The notes under the pieces: model-generated
Seen by the model: only the letters and a program-made list of their open reading frames with translations
The model's database searches: none
What the model was told of the DNA's origin: nothing
Position numbers and translations under genes: made by a program
Origin: Rhodoferax sp.
GTDB taxonomy: Bacteria > Pseudomonadota > Gammaproteobacteria > Burkholderiales > Burkholderiaceae_C
Direction: 5' to 3'
NCBI RefSeq assembly: GCF_028689305.1
Contig: NZ_JAQTWM010000002.1
Coordinates: forward strand, 19,548-83,547
DNA: 64,000 nt
Shown: piece by piece, positions 10,090 to 18,494 of the stretch
Layout: every line of letters starts with the position of its first letter
How positions within the stretch are numbered: position 1 is the stretch's first letter

Positions 10090-11180
10090 ATGAAGTGATG
10101 ACGCAGGTTCGTGGTCACGTTGGTTTCATCACCCTGAATCGCGCGGCTGCCCTCAATGCCCTGAATCTGCCGATGATCCGGGGGTTGACCCACTGCCTGC
10201 TGGCCTGGCGCGATGACCCCCGGGTGCAGGCGGTGGCGATTCGGGGCTGCAACAAGGCCGGGCCTTTTGGCGCCTTTTGCGCTGGCGGTGACATTCGTTT
10301 TTTTCATCAAGCCTTGCTGTCTGGCGACCCAACGCCGGAAGATTTTTTCACCGAGGAATACACCCTCAACCACCTGGTCCACACCTATCCCAAACCCTAC
10401 ATCGCCTTCATGGACGGCGTGGTGATGGGAGGCGGCATGGGCCTGAGTCAGGGCGCCTCGCACCGGCTGGTCACCGAGCGCTCCAAACTGGCCATGCCGG
10501 AAACCCTCATTGGCCTGTTTCCCGACGTGGGCGGTGGTTATTTCCTGAGCCGCTGCCCGGGCCACACGGGTGAATGGCTGGCCCTGACCGGCACCCCCCT
10601 GAATGCCGCTGAGGCCATGGCACTCGGGTTGGCCGACCATCAGCTTGCCGCGGATCAACAGGCAGCGTTGTGGGAAGCGCTGGCCCAACTGCCATCCTGC
10701 GACGAAGCCAGCCTGGATTCGTTGATTGCTACATTTTCAGTAGCTAAAGACGGATGTTTTACGCGGGCTAGAGACCAGATTGATCATTATTTTTCGCAAC
10801 CTTCGGTGCGGGCCATGGTGGCGGCATTGGAGGCCGATGCCTCCGACTGGGCGCGCGACACGGCGGCCTTGTTGCGCCAGCGTTCGCCGCTGATGCTGCA
10901 TGTGGCTTTGGAGCAAGTCCGCCGCGCGCGCTCTCTCAACGTGGCGCAGGATTTGCGCATGGAGCGTGACATGATCCGGCACAGCTTTTTCCCCCGCCAC
11001 CTGGGTCGCAGCAGCGCCCAGACCGACACCGCCGAGGGGATTCGGGCCTTGGTGATTGACAAGGACCACCAGCCTCAGTGGTCACCCGCACGTATTGAAG
11101 ACGTCACCCCGGCGATGGTGCAGCCGTTTTTTGACAGCCCCTGGGCCGCGCACAGTCACCCGCTGCGGCAATTGGCCTGA
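10077..11180 (+). CDS. Enoyl-CoA hydratase/isomerase family protein, probable 3-hydroxyisobutyryl-CoA hydrolase
   Basis: This crotonase-fold protein of about 367 residues carries the 3-hydroxyisobutyryl-CoA hydrolase signature: FCAGGDIRFF, then VMGGGMGLSQGASHRLVTE and MPETLIGLFPDVGGGYFLSR with the conserved Glu and Asp. That enzyme releases 3-hydroxyisobutyrate in valine breakdown, though relatives act on other acyl-CoAs. Start ATG 10077 follows a strong GGAGGGG site at 10064-10070 inside the end of the transporter gene. Residues about 217-238 (IATFSVAKDGCFTRARDQID) come from a ~65-bp repeat at 10724-10790. Downstream RDMIRHSF is conserved in the family. Confidence 0.85.
   Translation: MGTVNEVMTQVRGHVGFITLNRAAALNALNLPMIRGLTHCLLAWRDDPRVQAVAIRGCNKAGPFGAFCAGGDIRFFHQALLSGDPTPEDFFTEEYTLNHLVHTYPKPYIAFMDGVVMGGGMGLSQGASHRLVTERSKLAMPETLIGLFPDVGGGYFLSRCPGHTGEWLALTGTPLNAAEAMALGLADHQLAADQQAALWEALAQLPSCDEASLDSLIATFSVAKDGCFTRARDQIDHYFSQPSVRAMVAALEADASDWARDTAALLRQRSPLMLHVALEQVRRARSLNVAQDLRMERDMIRHSFFPRHLGRSSAQTDTAEGIRALVIDKDHQPQWSPARIEDVTPAMVQPFFDSPWAAHSHPLRQLA
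10724..10790 (+). repeat. Dispersed ~65-bp repeat, copy inside the HIBCH-like gene
   Basis: The copy starts with the palindrome GATTGCTAC and GTAGCT around ATTTTCA, continues to the core ACGCGGGCTAGAGACC (from 10761), and ends AT-rich (GATTGATCATTAT). It runs with the gene and keeps the frame. The local base composition is clearly more AT-rich than the gene around it. Confidence 0.85.
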
Positions 11181-11183
11181 TGG

Positions 11184-12011
11184 TCAGAGCTGGTGGTAAA
11201 CCGCCTCTGCCAGCGCCATCAGCACCTCGCGCGGCACCTGGCCAGCCAGCGCATAAGCCAAGCCCTGATCGGCCCAGTAAAAACTTGGCACCCCAGCCTG
11301 GGGGCTGTAGCGGAAGCTGGTGGACGCCTGGGTATCGCCCATGGGAGCCGCATCCATCGCCCCGAGGTACAGCGTGACCCGGCTACCGGCGGCATTCTGG
11401 AACATGAATTGCGCCCTGGCCCCATCGTCGCCAGGCAGCAGGCGGCCGCCCACCAGCTCAAAACCTTGGGCCGTCAGGCTGGGGACTTTGAGCGGCTTGC
11501 CCAGGCGCTTGGACAACCACTGCACCAGGTGGGCCTGGTCCTGCGCGGTGACTTCCACTGGGTGGCGCACTTCGGGCACATAAACGCGGTGCGCCACACT
11601 GGCCTGACGCACAAACTGGTGTTCCAGTTGCGCCTGGGCGAGCCTGGGGGTGGCTAAGCGGCCAAAACCACCCGTTTGCCAGCCGGAATGGGCCAACCAG
11701 CCGCCGCCAAAGGCCAGGACCAAGCTGGCTGCCAGACCGCCATAACGCCACCACGCACGGCCCGGCGCTGGTGCTGCCCCGGTTTGCCGCGCGGCCCGCA
11801 GCAGTGCTGCTGGCACTGCTTCATCCAGCACCTGGCGGTGCAGCGAACGCAGGGCGTCACGCTGTTGTTGCCATGCTGCCAGCCGGGCCGCACCCTGCGG
11901 GTCGTGAACCAGCCGGGCTTGCCACTTTGCCAGTTCGTCTGGCGTGCCCTGGCCGTCAACCAGAGCGTGGAGTTCATCATCGGTCAAGGGGAGGGGCGGC
12001 TGGTGAGTCAT
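11184..12011 (-). CDS. Membrane-anchored anti-sigma factor for the adjacent ECF sigma factor
   Basis: The 275-residue protein starts MTHQPPLPLTDDELHALVDG, the cytoplasmic N-terminal helix bundle of RskA/FecR-like anti-sigma factors. I see no zinc-binding HxxxCxxC motif. One membrane segment follows at about residues 96-118 (GGLAASLVLAFGGGWLAHSG). The periplasmic part ends with a domain rich in Gly and Tyr (FYWADQGLAYALAGQVPRE) typical of Burkholderiales anti-sigma factors. ATG 12011 lies 14 bp after the sigma gene stop, the standard sigma-then-anti-sigma pairing. It should hold the sigma factor at the membrane until an envelope signal arrives; the signal is unknown. Confidence 0.82.
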   Translation of the reverse strand: MTHQPPLPLTDDELHALVDGQGTPDELAKWQARLVHDPQGAARLAAWQQQRDALRSLHRQVLDEAVPAALLRAARQTGAAPAPGRAWWRYGGLAASLVLAFGGGWLAHSGWQTGGFGRLATPRLAQAQLEHQFVRQASVAHRVYVPEVRHPVEVTAQDQAHLVQWLSKRLGKPLKVPSLTAQGFELVGGRLLPGDDGARAQFMFQNAAGSRVTLYLGAMDAAPMGDTQASTSFRYSPQAGVPSFYWADQGLAYALAGQVPREVLMALAEAVYHQL

Positions 12012-12025
12012 GTCAGTGGCTTGAG

Positions 12026-12574
12026 CTATTTGAGGCGACGCAAGGCGGATGGGCGGGCCGGTTTGTCGTTGCTGCCAGCCTGTGGCACCAAGGGCTGGGG
12101 TGGGGCTTCCATCAGTTCCTGCAGGCGGCTGCGGGCGCGGGACAGCCGCGACATCACGGTACCGATCGGTATGCCAGTGATCTTGGCCACCTCGGCGTAA
12201 CTCAGGTCCTCCAGGCTGACCAACAACAACACCTCGCGTTGCTCCGGGGGCAGGCGCAGCAGGCAACGTTGCAGGTCCAGCATCAATGCCGGGTCCGTCT
12301 CCGGTGCCAGTAAATCATGGGCGACATCGTCAACATCCACCAAGTTGGCACGCAGGGGCCCGGAGGGCTGGCGCAACTGGTTGACAAACAGGTTGTGCAT
12401 CACGCTGAACAGCCAGGCGCGCAGATTGGAGCCGATGACCCATAAACGCCATTTGCTGCAGGCACGCTCCAGCGTGTCCTGCACCAGGTCATCCGCCGCC
12501 CAGGCGTCCCCCGTGAGCGCCCGCGCGTAACGGCGCAGCGACGGGATCTGGGCCACCATCAGTTCGCGGGTCAT
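12026..12574 (-). CDS. ECF-family RNA polymerase sigma factor
   Basis: This 182-residue alternative sigma factor has region 2 (YARALTGDAWAADDLVQDTL, then WLFSVMHNLFVNQLR) and region 4 (LPPEQREVLLLVSLEDLSYA, then GIPIGTVMSRLSRARSRLQ, the -35-reading helix-turn-helix). Regions 1.1 and 3 are absent, as expected of the ECF class. ATG 12574 follows an in-frame TTG at 12577, which I reject. It sits between a lipoprotein gene and an anti-sigma gene on the same strand. The operon promoter, upstream of 13009, is the obvious autoregulated target. Confidence 0.92.
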   Translation of the reverse strand: MTRELMVAQIPSLRRYARALTGDAWAADDLVQDTLERACSKWRLWVIGSNLRAWLFSVMHNLFVNQLRQPSGPLRANLVDVDDVAHDLLAPETDPALMLDLQRCLLRLPPEQREVLLLVSLEDLSYAEVAKITGIPIGTVMSRLSRARSRLQELMEAPPQPLVPQAGSNDKPARPSALRRLK

Positions 12575-12625
12575 CAACCGTGACGCAGGTCAAAGGTCGT
12601 TGGACGATCCGGCAGGGCCACCACA

Positions 12626-13009
12626 TCAGGGTCTGGCAACCTGCCAGACCTTGTTGAAGCCGTCACCGGTTTTGTCACCGGGTTTGCTGTCCTTGACCCA
12701 GTAATAAACTGGTTTGCCCTTGACGGCCCATTGCTGGCTGCCGTCGTCGCGGGTGATGATGCTGAAGTCGCCTTGCGCCACGGCACCTTGTTCGGCCTTC
12801 AGGGGCGGCCAGTTGGTGGCGCATGGACCATTGCAGACTGACTTGCCGCTACCGGCCACGTCCTTGTCAAAGGTGTAGAGCGTCATCCCGCTGGGGCCAA
12901 CCAACACACCGTCTGACACCTGGGCCGGGGCAGACGACATCGAGGCACATCCAGCCAAGGTAGCCAGGCTGAGGGACAGGGTGAAAGCGGTACGTGAAAT
13001 CCATTTCAT
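12626..13009 (-). CDS. Small lipoprotein of the COG4315 secreted-repeat family
   Basis: The 127-residue protein begins with a signal peptide and lipobox (LATLAGC, Cys about 21), so it is a lipoprotein. The mature part has the repeated pattern of this family: GVLVGPSGMTLYTFDKD, then CNGPCATNWPPLKA, then SIITRDDGSQQWAVKGKPVY. The two Cys in CNGPC are conserved in relatives. Biochemical function is not established. A CAGGAG ribosome site precedes ATG 13009. It is first in the minus-strand operon with the ECF sigma and anti-sigma genes, so it may be a target or a sensor of that system. Confidence 0.85.
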   Translation of the reverse strand: MKWISRTAFTLSLSLATLAGCASMSSAPAQVSDGVLVGPSGMTLYTFDKDVAGSGKSVCNGPCATNWPPLKAEQGAVAQGDFSIITRDDGSQQWAVKGKPVYYWVKDSKPGDKTGDGFNKVWQVARP

Positions 13010-13102
13010 GGTGAACTCCTGATGGGTTGGTCACAAACAAGTGTCTGCACACACATGAACAGCCATTTCCGCAGCTTTATTCCCGCTGCCACTCAAAAAA
13101 AT

Positions 13103-13576
13103 TCAGCGCTGCCGCGATTTCATGACCCGTTCCACCTCGCGCTTACCCTCACGGTCCTTGATGGTGTCGCGTTTATCGTGTTCTGCCTTGCCTTTGGCCA
13201 GGGCAATCTCGCATTTGATCTTGCCATTTTTCCAGTGCAGGTTGATCGGCACCAGGGTGTAGCCTTTTTGTTCCACCTTGCCAATCAGTCGCTTGATCTC
13301 GTCCTTGTGCATCAGCAGCTTGCGGGTGCGTTGCTTGTCCGGGCTGATGTGGGTGGATGCGGTGCCCAAGGGGTTGATCTGCAGGCCGATGATGAACAAC
13401 TCGCCTTGGCGAATCACCACATACCCGTCGGTCAGCTGGACCTTGCCCTCGCGCAAGGATTTCACTTCCCAACCTTCCAGCACGATGCCGGCTTCAAAGC
13501 GTTCCTCGAAAAAATAGTTGAAGGCAGCCTTTTTGTTGTCGGCGATGCGGGTTGCGGTATCGGGTTTTTTGGCCAT
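13103..13576 (-). CDS. smpB: SsrA-binding protein SmpB
   Basis: SmpB binds tmRNA and brings it to stalled ribosomes for trans-translation. The 157-residue protein starts [20 protein letters not shown] and contains the RNA-binding OB-fold core [19 protein letters not shown] and [13 protein letters not shown]. The basic C-terminal tail ([20 protein letters not shown]) mimics an mRNA helix in the decoding site. I use ATG 13576, where family homology begins. No ssrA gene is visible in the window. It is divergent from ratA, as in many betaproteobacteria. Confidence 0.96.
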   Translation of the reverse strand: MAKKPDTATRIADNKKAAFNYFFEERFEAGIVLEGWEVKSLREGKVQLTDGYVVIRQGELFIIGLQINPLGTASTHISPDKQRTRKLLMHKDEIKRLIGKVEQKGYTLVPINLHWKNGKIKCEIALAKGKAEHDKRDTIKDREGKREVERVMKSRQR

Positions 13577-13644
13577 GGGGCGAACATCAGGTGAAAGTGA
13601 ATGCGATCCAGGCTTGACTACAATCCGGCGCAAACCGCCATTCT

Positions 13645-14082
13645 ATGAAAACTGTCAAAAAATCTGTCCTGATCTGGTACAGCCCAGCTGAAATGTACCG
13701 GCTGGTCATTGATGTGGACGCCTATCCGCAGTTTTTGCCGTGGTGTGACAAAGCGCGGGTGGTGACGCTGGAAGAAAACGGTATGCTGGCAGAAATCGGC
13801 ATTGCCTTTAGTGGTATCCGCCAGACCTTCAGCACCCAAAACGTTCATGTGCCTGACCAGCAGGTCGTGATCAACTTGGTCAACGGCCCCTTTTCCAAGC
13901 TGGAAGGTGAATGGAACTTCATCGCGCTCGGCGGCGAGCAGCGGGCCTGCAAGGTCGAGTTGAGCCTGACCTACGGTTTTGACAACTCGCTGGGCAAGCT
14001 GATCAGCCCGGTGTTTGACAAGATCGCCGGCAGCATGGTGGATGCCTTTGTCAAGCGGGCCAAACAGGTCTATGGAGAGTGA
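13645..14082 (+). CDS. ratA: RatA/coenzyme Q-binding START-domain protein
   Basis: The 145-residue protein has the polyketide cyclase/START fold: YSPAEMYRLVIDVDAYPQFL, then PWC, and the C-terminal helix LISPVFDKIAGSMVDAFVKR. The family includes E. coli RatA (YfjG), reported to block 70S assembly, and mitochondrial COQ10, which binds ubiquinone; the second role is likely the ancestral one. It lies 9 bp before ratB and diverges from smpB. A TACAAT box at 13619-13624 is a plausible -10 for this gene, but I find no good -35. Confidence 0.9.
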   Translation: MKTVKKSVLIWYSPAEMYRLVIDVDAYPQFLPWCDKARVVTLEENGMLAEIGIAFSGIRQTFSTQNVHVPDQQVVINLVNGPFSKLEGEWNFIALGGEQRACKVELSLTYGFDNSLGKLISPVFDKIAGSMVDAFVKRAKQVYGE

Positions 14083-14091
14083 AGTGGGGCC

Positions 14092-14421
14092 ATGCAGGTC
14101 ACAGTGATCTACGCGCCCGGGCCACGTCAGACGGATGAAGTGGTGCTGACCTTGGCAGAACCCTGCAGCGTTCTGCAGGCTTTGCAGCAAAGCGGCTTGT
14201 TGCAGAAATACCCTGAAATTGACCATCCGCATCTCCTGATCGGGGTGTGGGGGCGCAAGGTCAACCTCCAACAGTTGCTGCGTGAGCAGGATCGTGTAGA
14301 GGTGTATCGACCCTTGCGGGTCGACCCCAAAGTGGCGCGGCGTGAACGTTTTGTCAAACAGGGTGCAGGTGCTGCCGGACTGTTTGTCAAAAAACGTCCC
14401 GGCGCCAAAGCCGGTTATTGA
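14092..14421 (+). CDS. RnfH-family ubiquitin-like protein RatB
   Basis: This 109-residue protein of the RnfH/YfjF family has a ubiquitin-like beta-grasp fold. Diagnostic stretches are VTVIYAPGPRQ at the start, GVWGRKVNLQQLLREQDRVE in the middle and YRPLRVDPKVARRERF near the end. It is the standard partner of ratA next to smpB. The name RatB is used in E. coli; the molecular role is not settled. A basic C-terminal tail follows (KKRPGAKAGY). It converges with the DUF4124 gene, separated by 22 bp with no clear terminator. Confidence 0.88.
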   Translation: MQVTVIYAPGPRQTDEVVLTLAEPCSVLQALQQSGLLQKYPEIDHPHLLIGVWGRKVNLQQLLREQDRVEVYRPLRVDPKVARRERFVKQGAGAAGLFVKKRPGAKAGY

Positions 14422-14443
14422 ATCAGGCGTCTGCCGGACGTGG

Positions 14444-14980
14444 CTATTTGCAGTCGGCGTCAATGATGGCTTGAATGCGTTTGCTTTCGGCGGCGCGGGC
14501 AGCATCGTCCAGGATTTCACGTTCGCCCTGTGCATTGATGCGCGCCAACCGGACGCCGGAATCCAGTCCGCTTTTGGCCAGTTTGGCCCGGTTGCAATTT
14601 TCGGCCCGCGTTTTGCGAAGACGGTCTTCTTCGGCCTTGCGTTTGTCGGATTCAGCCTGCTCTGCCTTCTTTTTTTTCTCAGCCAAATCCTTGTCCAGGC
14701 CGCTGATTTTCGGGGTGCTGGCAGCAGATTGAGGGGCCGCAGCAACTGGTGCGGAGACTCCGGATGCTGGCAGCTGGGCGGTTGCGGCGTCGTTGCTCGA
14801 GGTAGCAAGAGGAAGTTGCCCGGGCCGTTTGAGAATGCTCTTTTCTGGCACGCTGGCAGGCGGCGGGCGGTCACTGAACACTTTGCGTCCATCCTTGTCC
14901 AGCCATTGCCACTGGGCCAAGGCGTTGGAAGCCAGCAAACCGGCAGTCACCACAAGAATCAGGCGGATCAGTTGTTTCAT
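14444..14980 (-). CDS. DUF4124-domain periplasmic protein
   Basis: The 178-residue protein has a signal peptide (LIRLILVVTAGLLASNALA, cleavage about residue 22), then the DUF4124 motif QWQWLDKDGRKVFSDRPPP. A Pro/Ala/Ser-rich linker and a Lys/Glu-rich coiled segment (about 100-140) follow, ending at DADCK. Three Cys are absent from the first domain. The function of the family is unknown; members are exported and often envelope-associated. I use ATG 14980, where the signal peptide begins. It is divergent from guaB across a 111-bp gap. Confidence 0.82.
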   Translation of the reverse strand: MKQLIRLILVVTAGLLASNALAQWQWLDKDGRKVFSDRPPPASVPEKSILKRPGQLPLATSSNDAATAQLPASGVSAPVAAAPQSAASTPKISGLDKDLAEKKKKAEQAESDKRKAEEDRLRKTRAENCNRAKLAKSGLDSGVRLARINAQGEREILDDAARAAESKRIQAIIDADCK

Positions 14981-15091
14981 GAGGGGCGAGTTTATGCCAC
15001 TGTGCATTAGGGTTTTCCTGCAGACTTGGCTACCTTGGCAAACCAGCTTGCGCCCGCGCCAGATACAATTGACGATTTGGAGCTAACACCT

Positions 15092-16561
15092 ATGCGCCTG
15101 ATTGGCAAAGCGCTCACCTTCGACGATGTTTTGTTGGTGCCAGCGTACTCCCAGGTCCTTCCGAAGGACACCTCCCTCGCCACCCGTTTTACCCGCAACA
15201 TTGCCCTGAACCTGCCCTTGGTGTCTGCCGCCATGGACACCGTGACAGAGTCGCGCCTAGCCATTGCCATTGCCCAGGAGGGCGGCATTGGTGTGGTGCA
15301 CAAGAACATGACGGCGCAACAGCAGGCCGCCAAGGTGGCCAAGGTCAAACGTTATGAATCCGGGGTGTTGCGTGATCCGGTGGTCATCACCCCGCAGCAC
15401 ACCGTGCGCCAGGTCATGGCGTTGTCCGAACAATTGGGCGTATCGGGCTTCCCGGTGATGGACGGTGGCAAGGTGGCAGGCATTGTCACCGGCCGCGATT
15501 TGCGCTTCGAGACCCGTTATGACCTGCCGGTGAGTCACATCATGACGCCGCGGGAGCGGCTGATCACCGTGCCCGATGGCACCACCATCACCGAGGCCAA
15601 GGTTTTGCTGAACCAGCACAAGATTGAACGCCTGCTGGTGGTCAATGACGCCTTTGAACTCAAAGGCTTGATCACTGTCAAGGACATCACCAAACAGACC
15701 AGCTTTCCCAATGCAGCGCGTGACGCCCAGGGCAAATTGCGTGTGGCCGCCGCCGTTGGGGTGGGTGAGGGCACCGAAGAGCGGGTGGAGTTGCTGGCCC
15801 GGGCCGGGGTCGACGCCATTGTGGTGGACACCGCCCACGGCCATAGCAAGGGCGTGATTGATCGGGTGCGCTGGGTCAAACAGAACTTCCCCCAAGTGGA
15901 CGTGATTGGCGGCAATATCGCCACCGGCGCTGCTGCCTTGGCTCTGGTCGACGCTGGTGCTGATGCTGTCAAAGTGGGCATTGGCCCCGGGTCGATCTGT
16001 ACCACCCGCATCGTGGCGGGCGTTGGCGTGCCACAAATCATGGCCATCGACAGCGTAGCCACAGCGCTCAAGGGCACGGGTGTTCCGCTGATTGCCGACG
16101 GTGGTATCCGTTTCAGCGGAGACATCGCCAAGGCCATTGCCGCAGGCGCCGGTTCGGTGATGATGGGCGGCATGTTTGCCGGTACCGAAGAGGCACCGGG
16201 GGAAGTCATTCTGTTCCAGGGGCGCAGCTACAAGAGTTATCGTGGCATGGGGTCGATTGGCGCCATGCAACAGGGCAGTGCTGACCGCTATTTCCAGGAG
16301 TCGAGTACCGGCAATCCCAATGCTGACAAGCTGGTGCCCGAAGGTATTGAAGGGCGTGTGCCGTACAAGGGTTCCATGGTCGCCATCATTTACCAGATGG
16401 CTGGAGGCTTGCGTGCCAGCATGGGCTACTGTGGCTGCGCCACGGTTGAGGAGATGCAAAACAAGGCCGAATTTGTGGAAATCACGGCAGCAGGCATTCG
16501 CGAGAGCCATGTTCACGACGTGCAGATCACCAAAGAAGCACCCAACTACCGCGCCGAGTAA
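15092..16561 (+). CDS. guaB: Inosine-5'-monophosphate dehydrogenase
   Basis: GuaB oxidises IMP to XMP with NAD+, the rate-limiting step to GMP. The 489-residue protein has the catalytic barrel interrupted by a pair of CBS domains (about 94-210, [20 protein letters not shown]). The active-site loop [11 protein letters not shown] carries nucleophile Cys303, and the flap RGMGSIGAM is intact. ATG 15092 is where the homology starts ([17 protein letters not shown]). A TACAAT box at 15064-15069 may be a -10, but no matching -35 was found. guaA follows 19 bp later. Confidence 0.97.
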   Translation: MRLIGKALTFDDVLLVPAYSQVLPKDTSLATRFTRNIALNLPLVSAAMDTVTESRLAIAIAQEGGIGVVHKNMTAQQQAAKVAKVKRYESGVLRDPVVITPQHTVRQVMALSEQLGVSGFPVMDGGKVAGIVTGRDLRFETRYDLPVSHIMTPRERLITVPDGTTITEAKVLLNQHKIERLLVVNDAFELKGLITVKDITKQTSFPNAARDAQGKLRVAAAVGVGEGTEERVELLARAGVDAIVVDTAHGHSKGVIDRVRWVKQNFPQVDVIGGNIATGAAALALVDAGADAVKVGIGPGSICTTRIVAGVGVPQIMAIDSVATALKGTGVPLIADGGIRFSGDIAKAIAAGAGSVMMGGMFAGTEEAPGEVILFQGRSYKSYRGMGSIGAMQQGSADRYFQESSTGNPNADKLVPEGIEGRVPYKGSMVAIIYQMAGGLRASMGYCGCATVEEMQNKAEFVEITAAGIRESHVHDVQITKEAPNYRAE

Positions 16562-16580
16562 ACGCCAGGGCTGACCCAAC

Positions 16581-18197
16581 ATGCATCAAAAAATCCTCAT
16601 TCTTGACTTTGGCTCCCAGGTGACACAACTGATTGCCCGGCGCATCCGCGAGGCCCATGTGTTTTGCGAGGTGCACTCGTGTGATGTATCGGAAGACTGG
16701 ATCCGCGCGTACGCCCGCGACGGCAAGTTGCGCGGCATCATTCTGTCAGGCAGTCACGCCAGTGTGTACGAGGAATCCACCGACAAGGCACCGCAGGTGG
16801 TGTTTGAGCTGGGTATTCCGGTGCTGGGGATCTGCTACGGCATGCAGACCATGGCGCACCAGCTTGGCGGGGTGGTCACCAGTGGCCACCAGCGCGAGTT
16901 TGGCCACGCCAATGTCCGCGCCCACGGCCACACGGCGCTGCTGGACGGCATTCAGGACTTTGCCACGCCGGAGGGCCACGGCATGCTGCAGGTCTGGATG
17001 AGCCACGGCGACAAGGTGACGGAGTTGCCCCCAGGCTTCAAGCTGATGGCCAGTACCGATAGCTGCCCGATTGCCGGCATGGCCGACGAGGACCGCCGCT
17101 TTTACGCCGTGCAGTTCCACCCGGAAGTGACACATACCAAACGCGGTGCGGCGATTCTGGAGCGCTTTGTGCTGGATATCTGCGGCACCCGTGCAGACTG
17201 GATCATGGGTGACTACATCAGCGAAGCTGTTGAGCAGATCCGCACCCAGGTGGGTAGCGAAGAAGTGATTCTGGGCCTGTCTGGCGGGGTTGACTCTTCG
17301 GTGGCGGCAGCCTTGATTCACCGCGCCATTGGTGACCAGCTGACCTGTGTGTTCGTCGACCATGGTTTGCTGCGCCTGAACGAAGGCGACATGGTGATGG
17401 ACATGTTTGTGGGCAAGCTGCATGCCAAGGTGGTTCGTGTGGACGCCTCCGATCAGTTTCTCGGACAACTGGCCGGGGTCAACGACCCGGAAGCCAAACG
17501 CAAGATCATCGGCCGTGAATTTGTAGAGGTTTTCAAGGCCCAAGCCCAGAAGTTAACTGCTTCGGATGCTACAAAAAAAGGTGCAAAGTGGCTGGCCCAG
17601 GGGACCATTTACCCGGACGTGATCGAGTCCGGCGGTGCCAAGAACAAGAAAGCCGTCACCATCAAGAGCCATCACAACGTGGGTGGCCTGCCCGAACAGC
17701 TGGGGCTCAAGCTGCTGGAACCACTGCGTGAACTGTTCAAGGACGAGGTGCGCGAGCTCGGTGTTGCCTTGGGCTTGCCCTACCACATGGTTTACCGCCA
17801 TCCGTTTCCCGGCCCGGGTCTGGGGGTGCGGATTTTGGGCGAAATCAAGAAGGAATATGCTGACCTGCTGCGCCGGGCTGATGCGATCTTTATTGAAGAA
17901 CTCAACAACTTTGTTGATGAAGCCAGTGGCAAAACCTGGTACGAATTGACCAGTCAGGCCTTCACGGTGTTCCTGCCGGTGAAAAGCGTGGGCGTGATGG
18001 GCGACGGCCGCACCTACGACTACGTGGTGGCCCTGCGCGCCGTGCAGACCAGCGACTTCATGACCGCAGACTGGGCCGAGTTGCCTTACGCCCTGCTGAA
18101 GAAAGTCTCCAGCCGCATCATCAACGAAGTGCGTGGCATCAACCGCGTGACTTATGACGTGAGCAGCAAGCCACCGGCGACGATCGAGTGGGAGTGA
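16581..18197 (+). CDS. guaA: GMP synthase (glutamine-hydrolysing)
   Basis: GuaA converts XMP to GMP using ATP and ammonia from glutamine. The 538-residue protein has an N-terminal class I glutaminase domain with catalytic Cys85 (LGICYGMQ), and His and Glu in QFHPEVTHT. The ATP-pyrophosphatase domain follows with P-loop [11 protein letters not shown] (about 230), then the dimerisation domain ending [11 protein letters not shown]. Between KL and KWLAQG (about residues 325-335) is an insert, [10 protein letters not shown], about seven residues longer than E. coli. Its DNA resembles one end of the dispersed repeat. It forms the usual guaBA pair. Confidence 0.97.
   Translation: MHQKILILDFGSQVTQLIARRIREAHVFCEVHSCDVSEDWIRAYARDGKLRGIILSGSHASVYEESTDKAPQVVFELGIPVLGICYGMQTMAHQLGGVVTSGHQREFGHANVRAHGHTALLDGIQDFATPEGHGMLQVWMSHGDKVTELPPGFKLMASTDSCPIAGMADEDRRFYAVQFHPEVTHTKRGAAILERFVLDICGTRADWIMGDYISEAVEQIRTQVGSEEVILGLSGGVDSSVAAALIHRAIGDQLTCVFVDHGLLRLNEGDMVMDMFVGKLHAKVVRVDASDQFLGQLAGVNDPEAKRKIIGREFVEVFKAQAQKLTASDATKKGAKWLAQGTIYPDVIESGGAKNKKAVTIKSHHNVGGLPEQLGLKLLEPLRELFKDEVRELGVALGLPYHMVYRHPFPGPGLGVRILGEIKKEYADLLRRADAIFIEELNNFVDEASGKTWYELTSQAFTVFLPVKSVGVMGDGRTYDYVVALRAVQTSDFMTADWAELPYALLKKVSSRIINEVRGINRVTYDVSSKPPATIEWE
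17564..17585 (+). repeat. Probable fragment of the dispersed repeat inside guaA
   Basis: GGATGCTACAAAAAAAGG, followed by TGCA, closely resembles the left end of the copy in ygfZ (GGATGCTTTCAAAAAAGG, followed by AGCT). The core half is absent. The fragment codes for part of an insert that other GuaA proteins lack. The match is short, so descent from the repeat is only probable. Confidence 0.5.
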
Positions 18198-18236
18198 TAC
18201 AGGGCCGAATGCCCGGCGGACACGGAGGGGGTAGGG

Positions 18237-18494
18237 ATGCGCGGCTTGTTTGGGCTGGTTGGTTTGTTGGTGGCGTTGGCTGTCACAGGGTGGCTGGTTC
18301 GCCAGCAGTTGCAATCGTTGCGTACTCCGGTGCCTGTTTTGCAGGTTCCTGCGCCGTCCCAACAAGGGCAGGCGGGGGCAGTCACGACGCCGACGTCGGG
18401 CACAGTGGGTCAGCAAAGTCAACACCTCCAGCAGCAATTCAAACAGGCCGTTGAGGGCGCCATGCAGGCACGCCCCATGCCTGCTGACCAGTGA
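18237..18494 (+). CDS. Small single-pass membrane protein, unknown function
   Basis: The 85-residue protein has one N-terminal hydrophobic segment (LFGLVGLLVALAVTGWLV, about 4-21), then RQQLQSLRTPVPV, a Pro/Gln/Thr-rich linker and a short helix (HLQQQFKQAVEGAMQ). I do not recognise a family. The start follows a purine-rich GGAGGGGGTAGGG region. Its stop overlaps the GTG start of the tadA fusion (18491), so the two are probably translationally coupled. The GGGTAGGG at 18229-18236 also fits the KOPS consensus. Confidence 0.7.
   Translation: MRGLFGLVGLLVALAVTGWLVRQQLQSLRTPVPVLQVPAPSQQGQAGAVTTPTSGTVGQQSQHLQQQFKQAVEGAMQARPMPADQ

Noticed and set aside
15035..15069. TTGGCA and TACAAT before guaB as a promoter
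   Set aside because: Spacing is 23 bp, too long for sigma-70; kept only as a remark under guaB.
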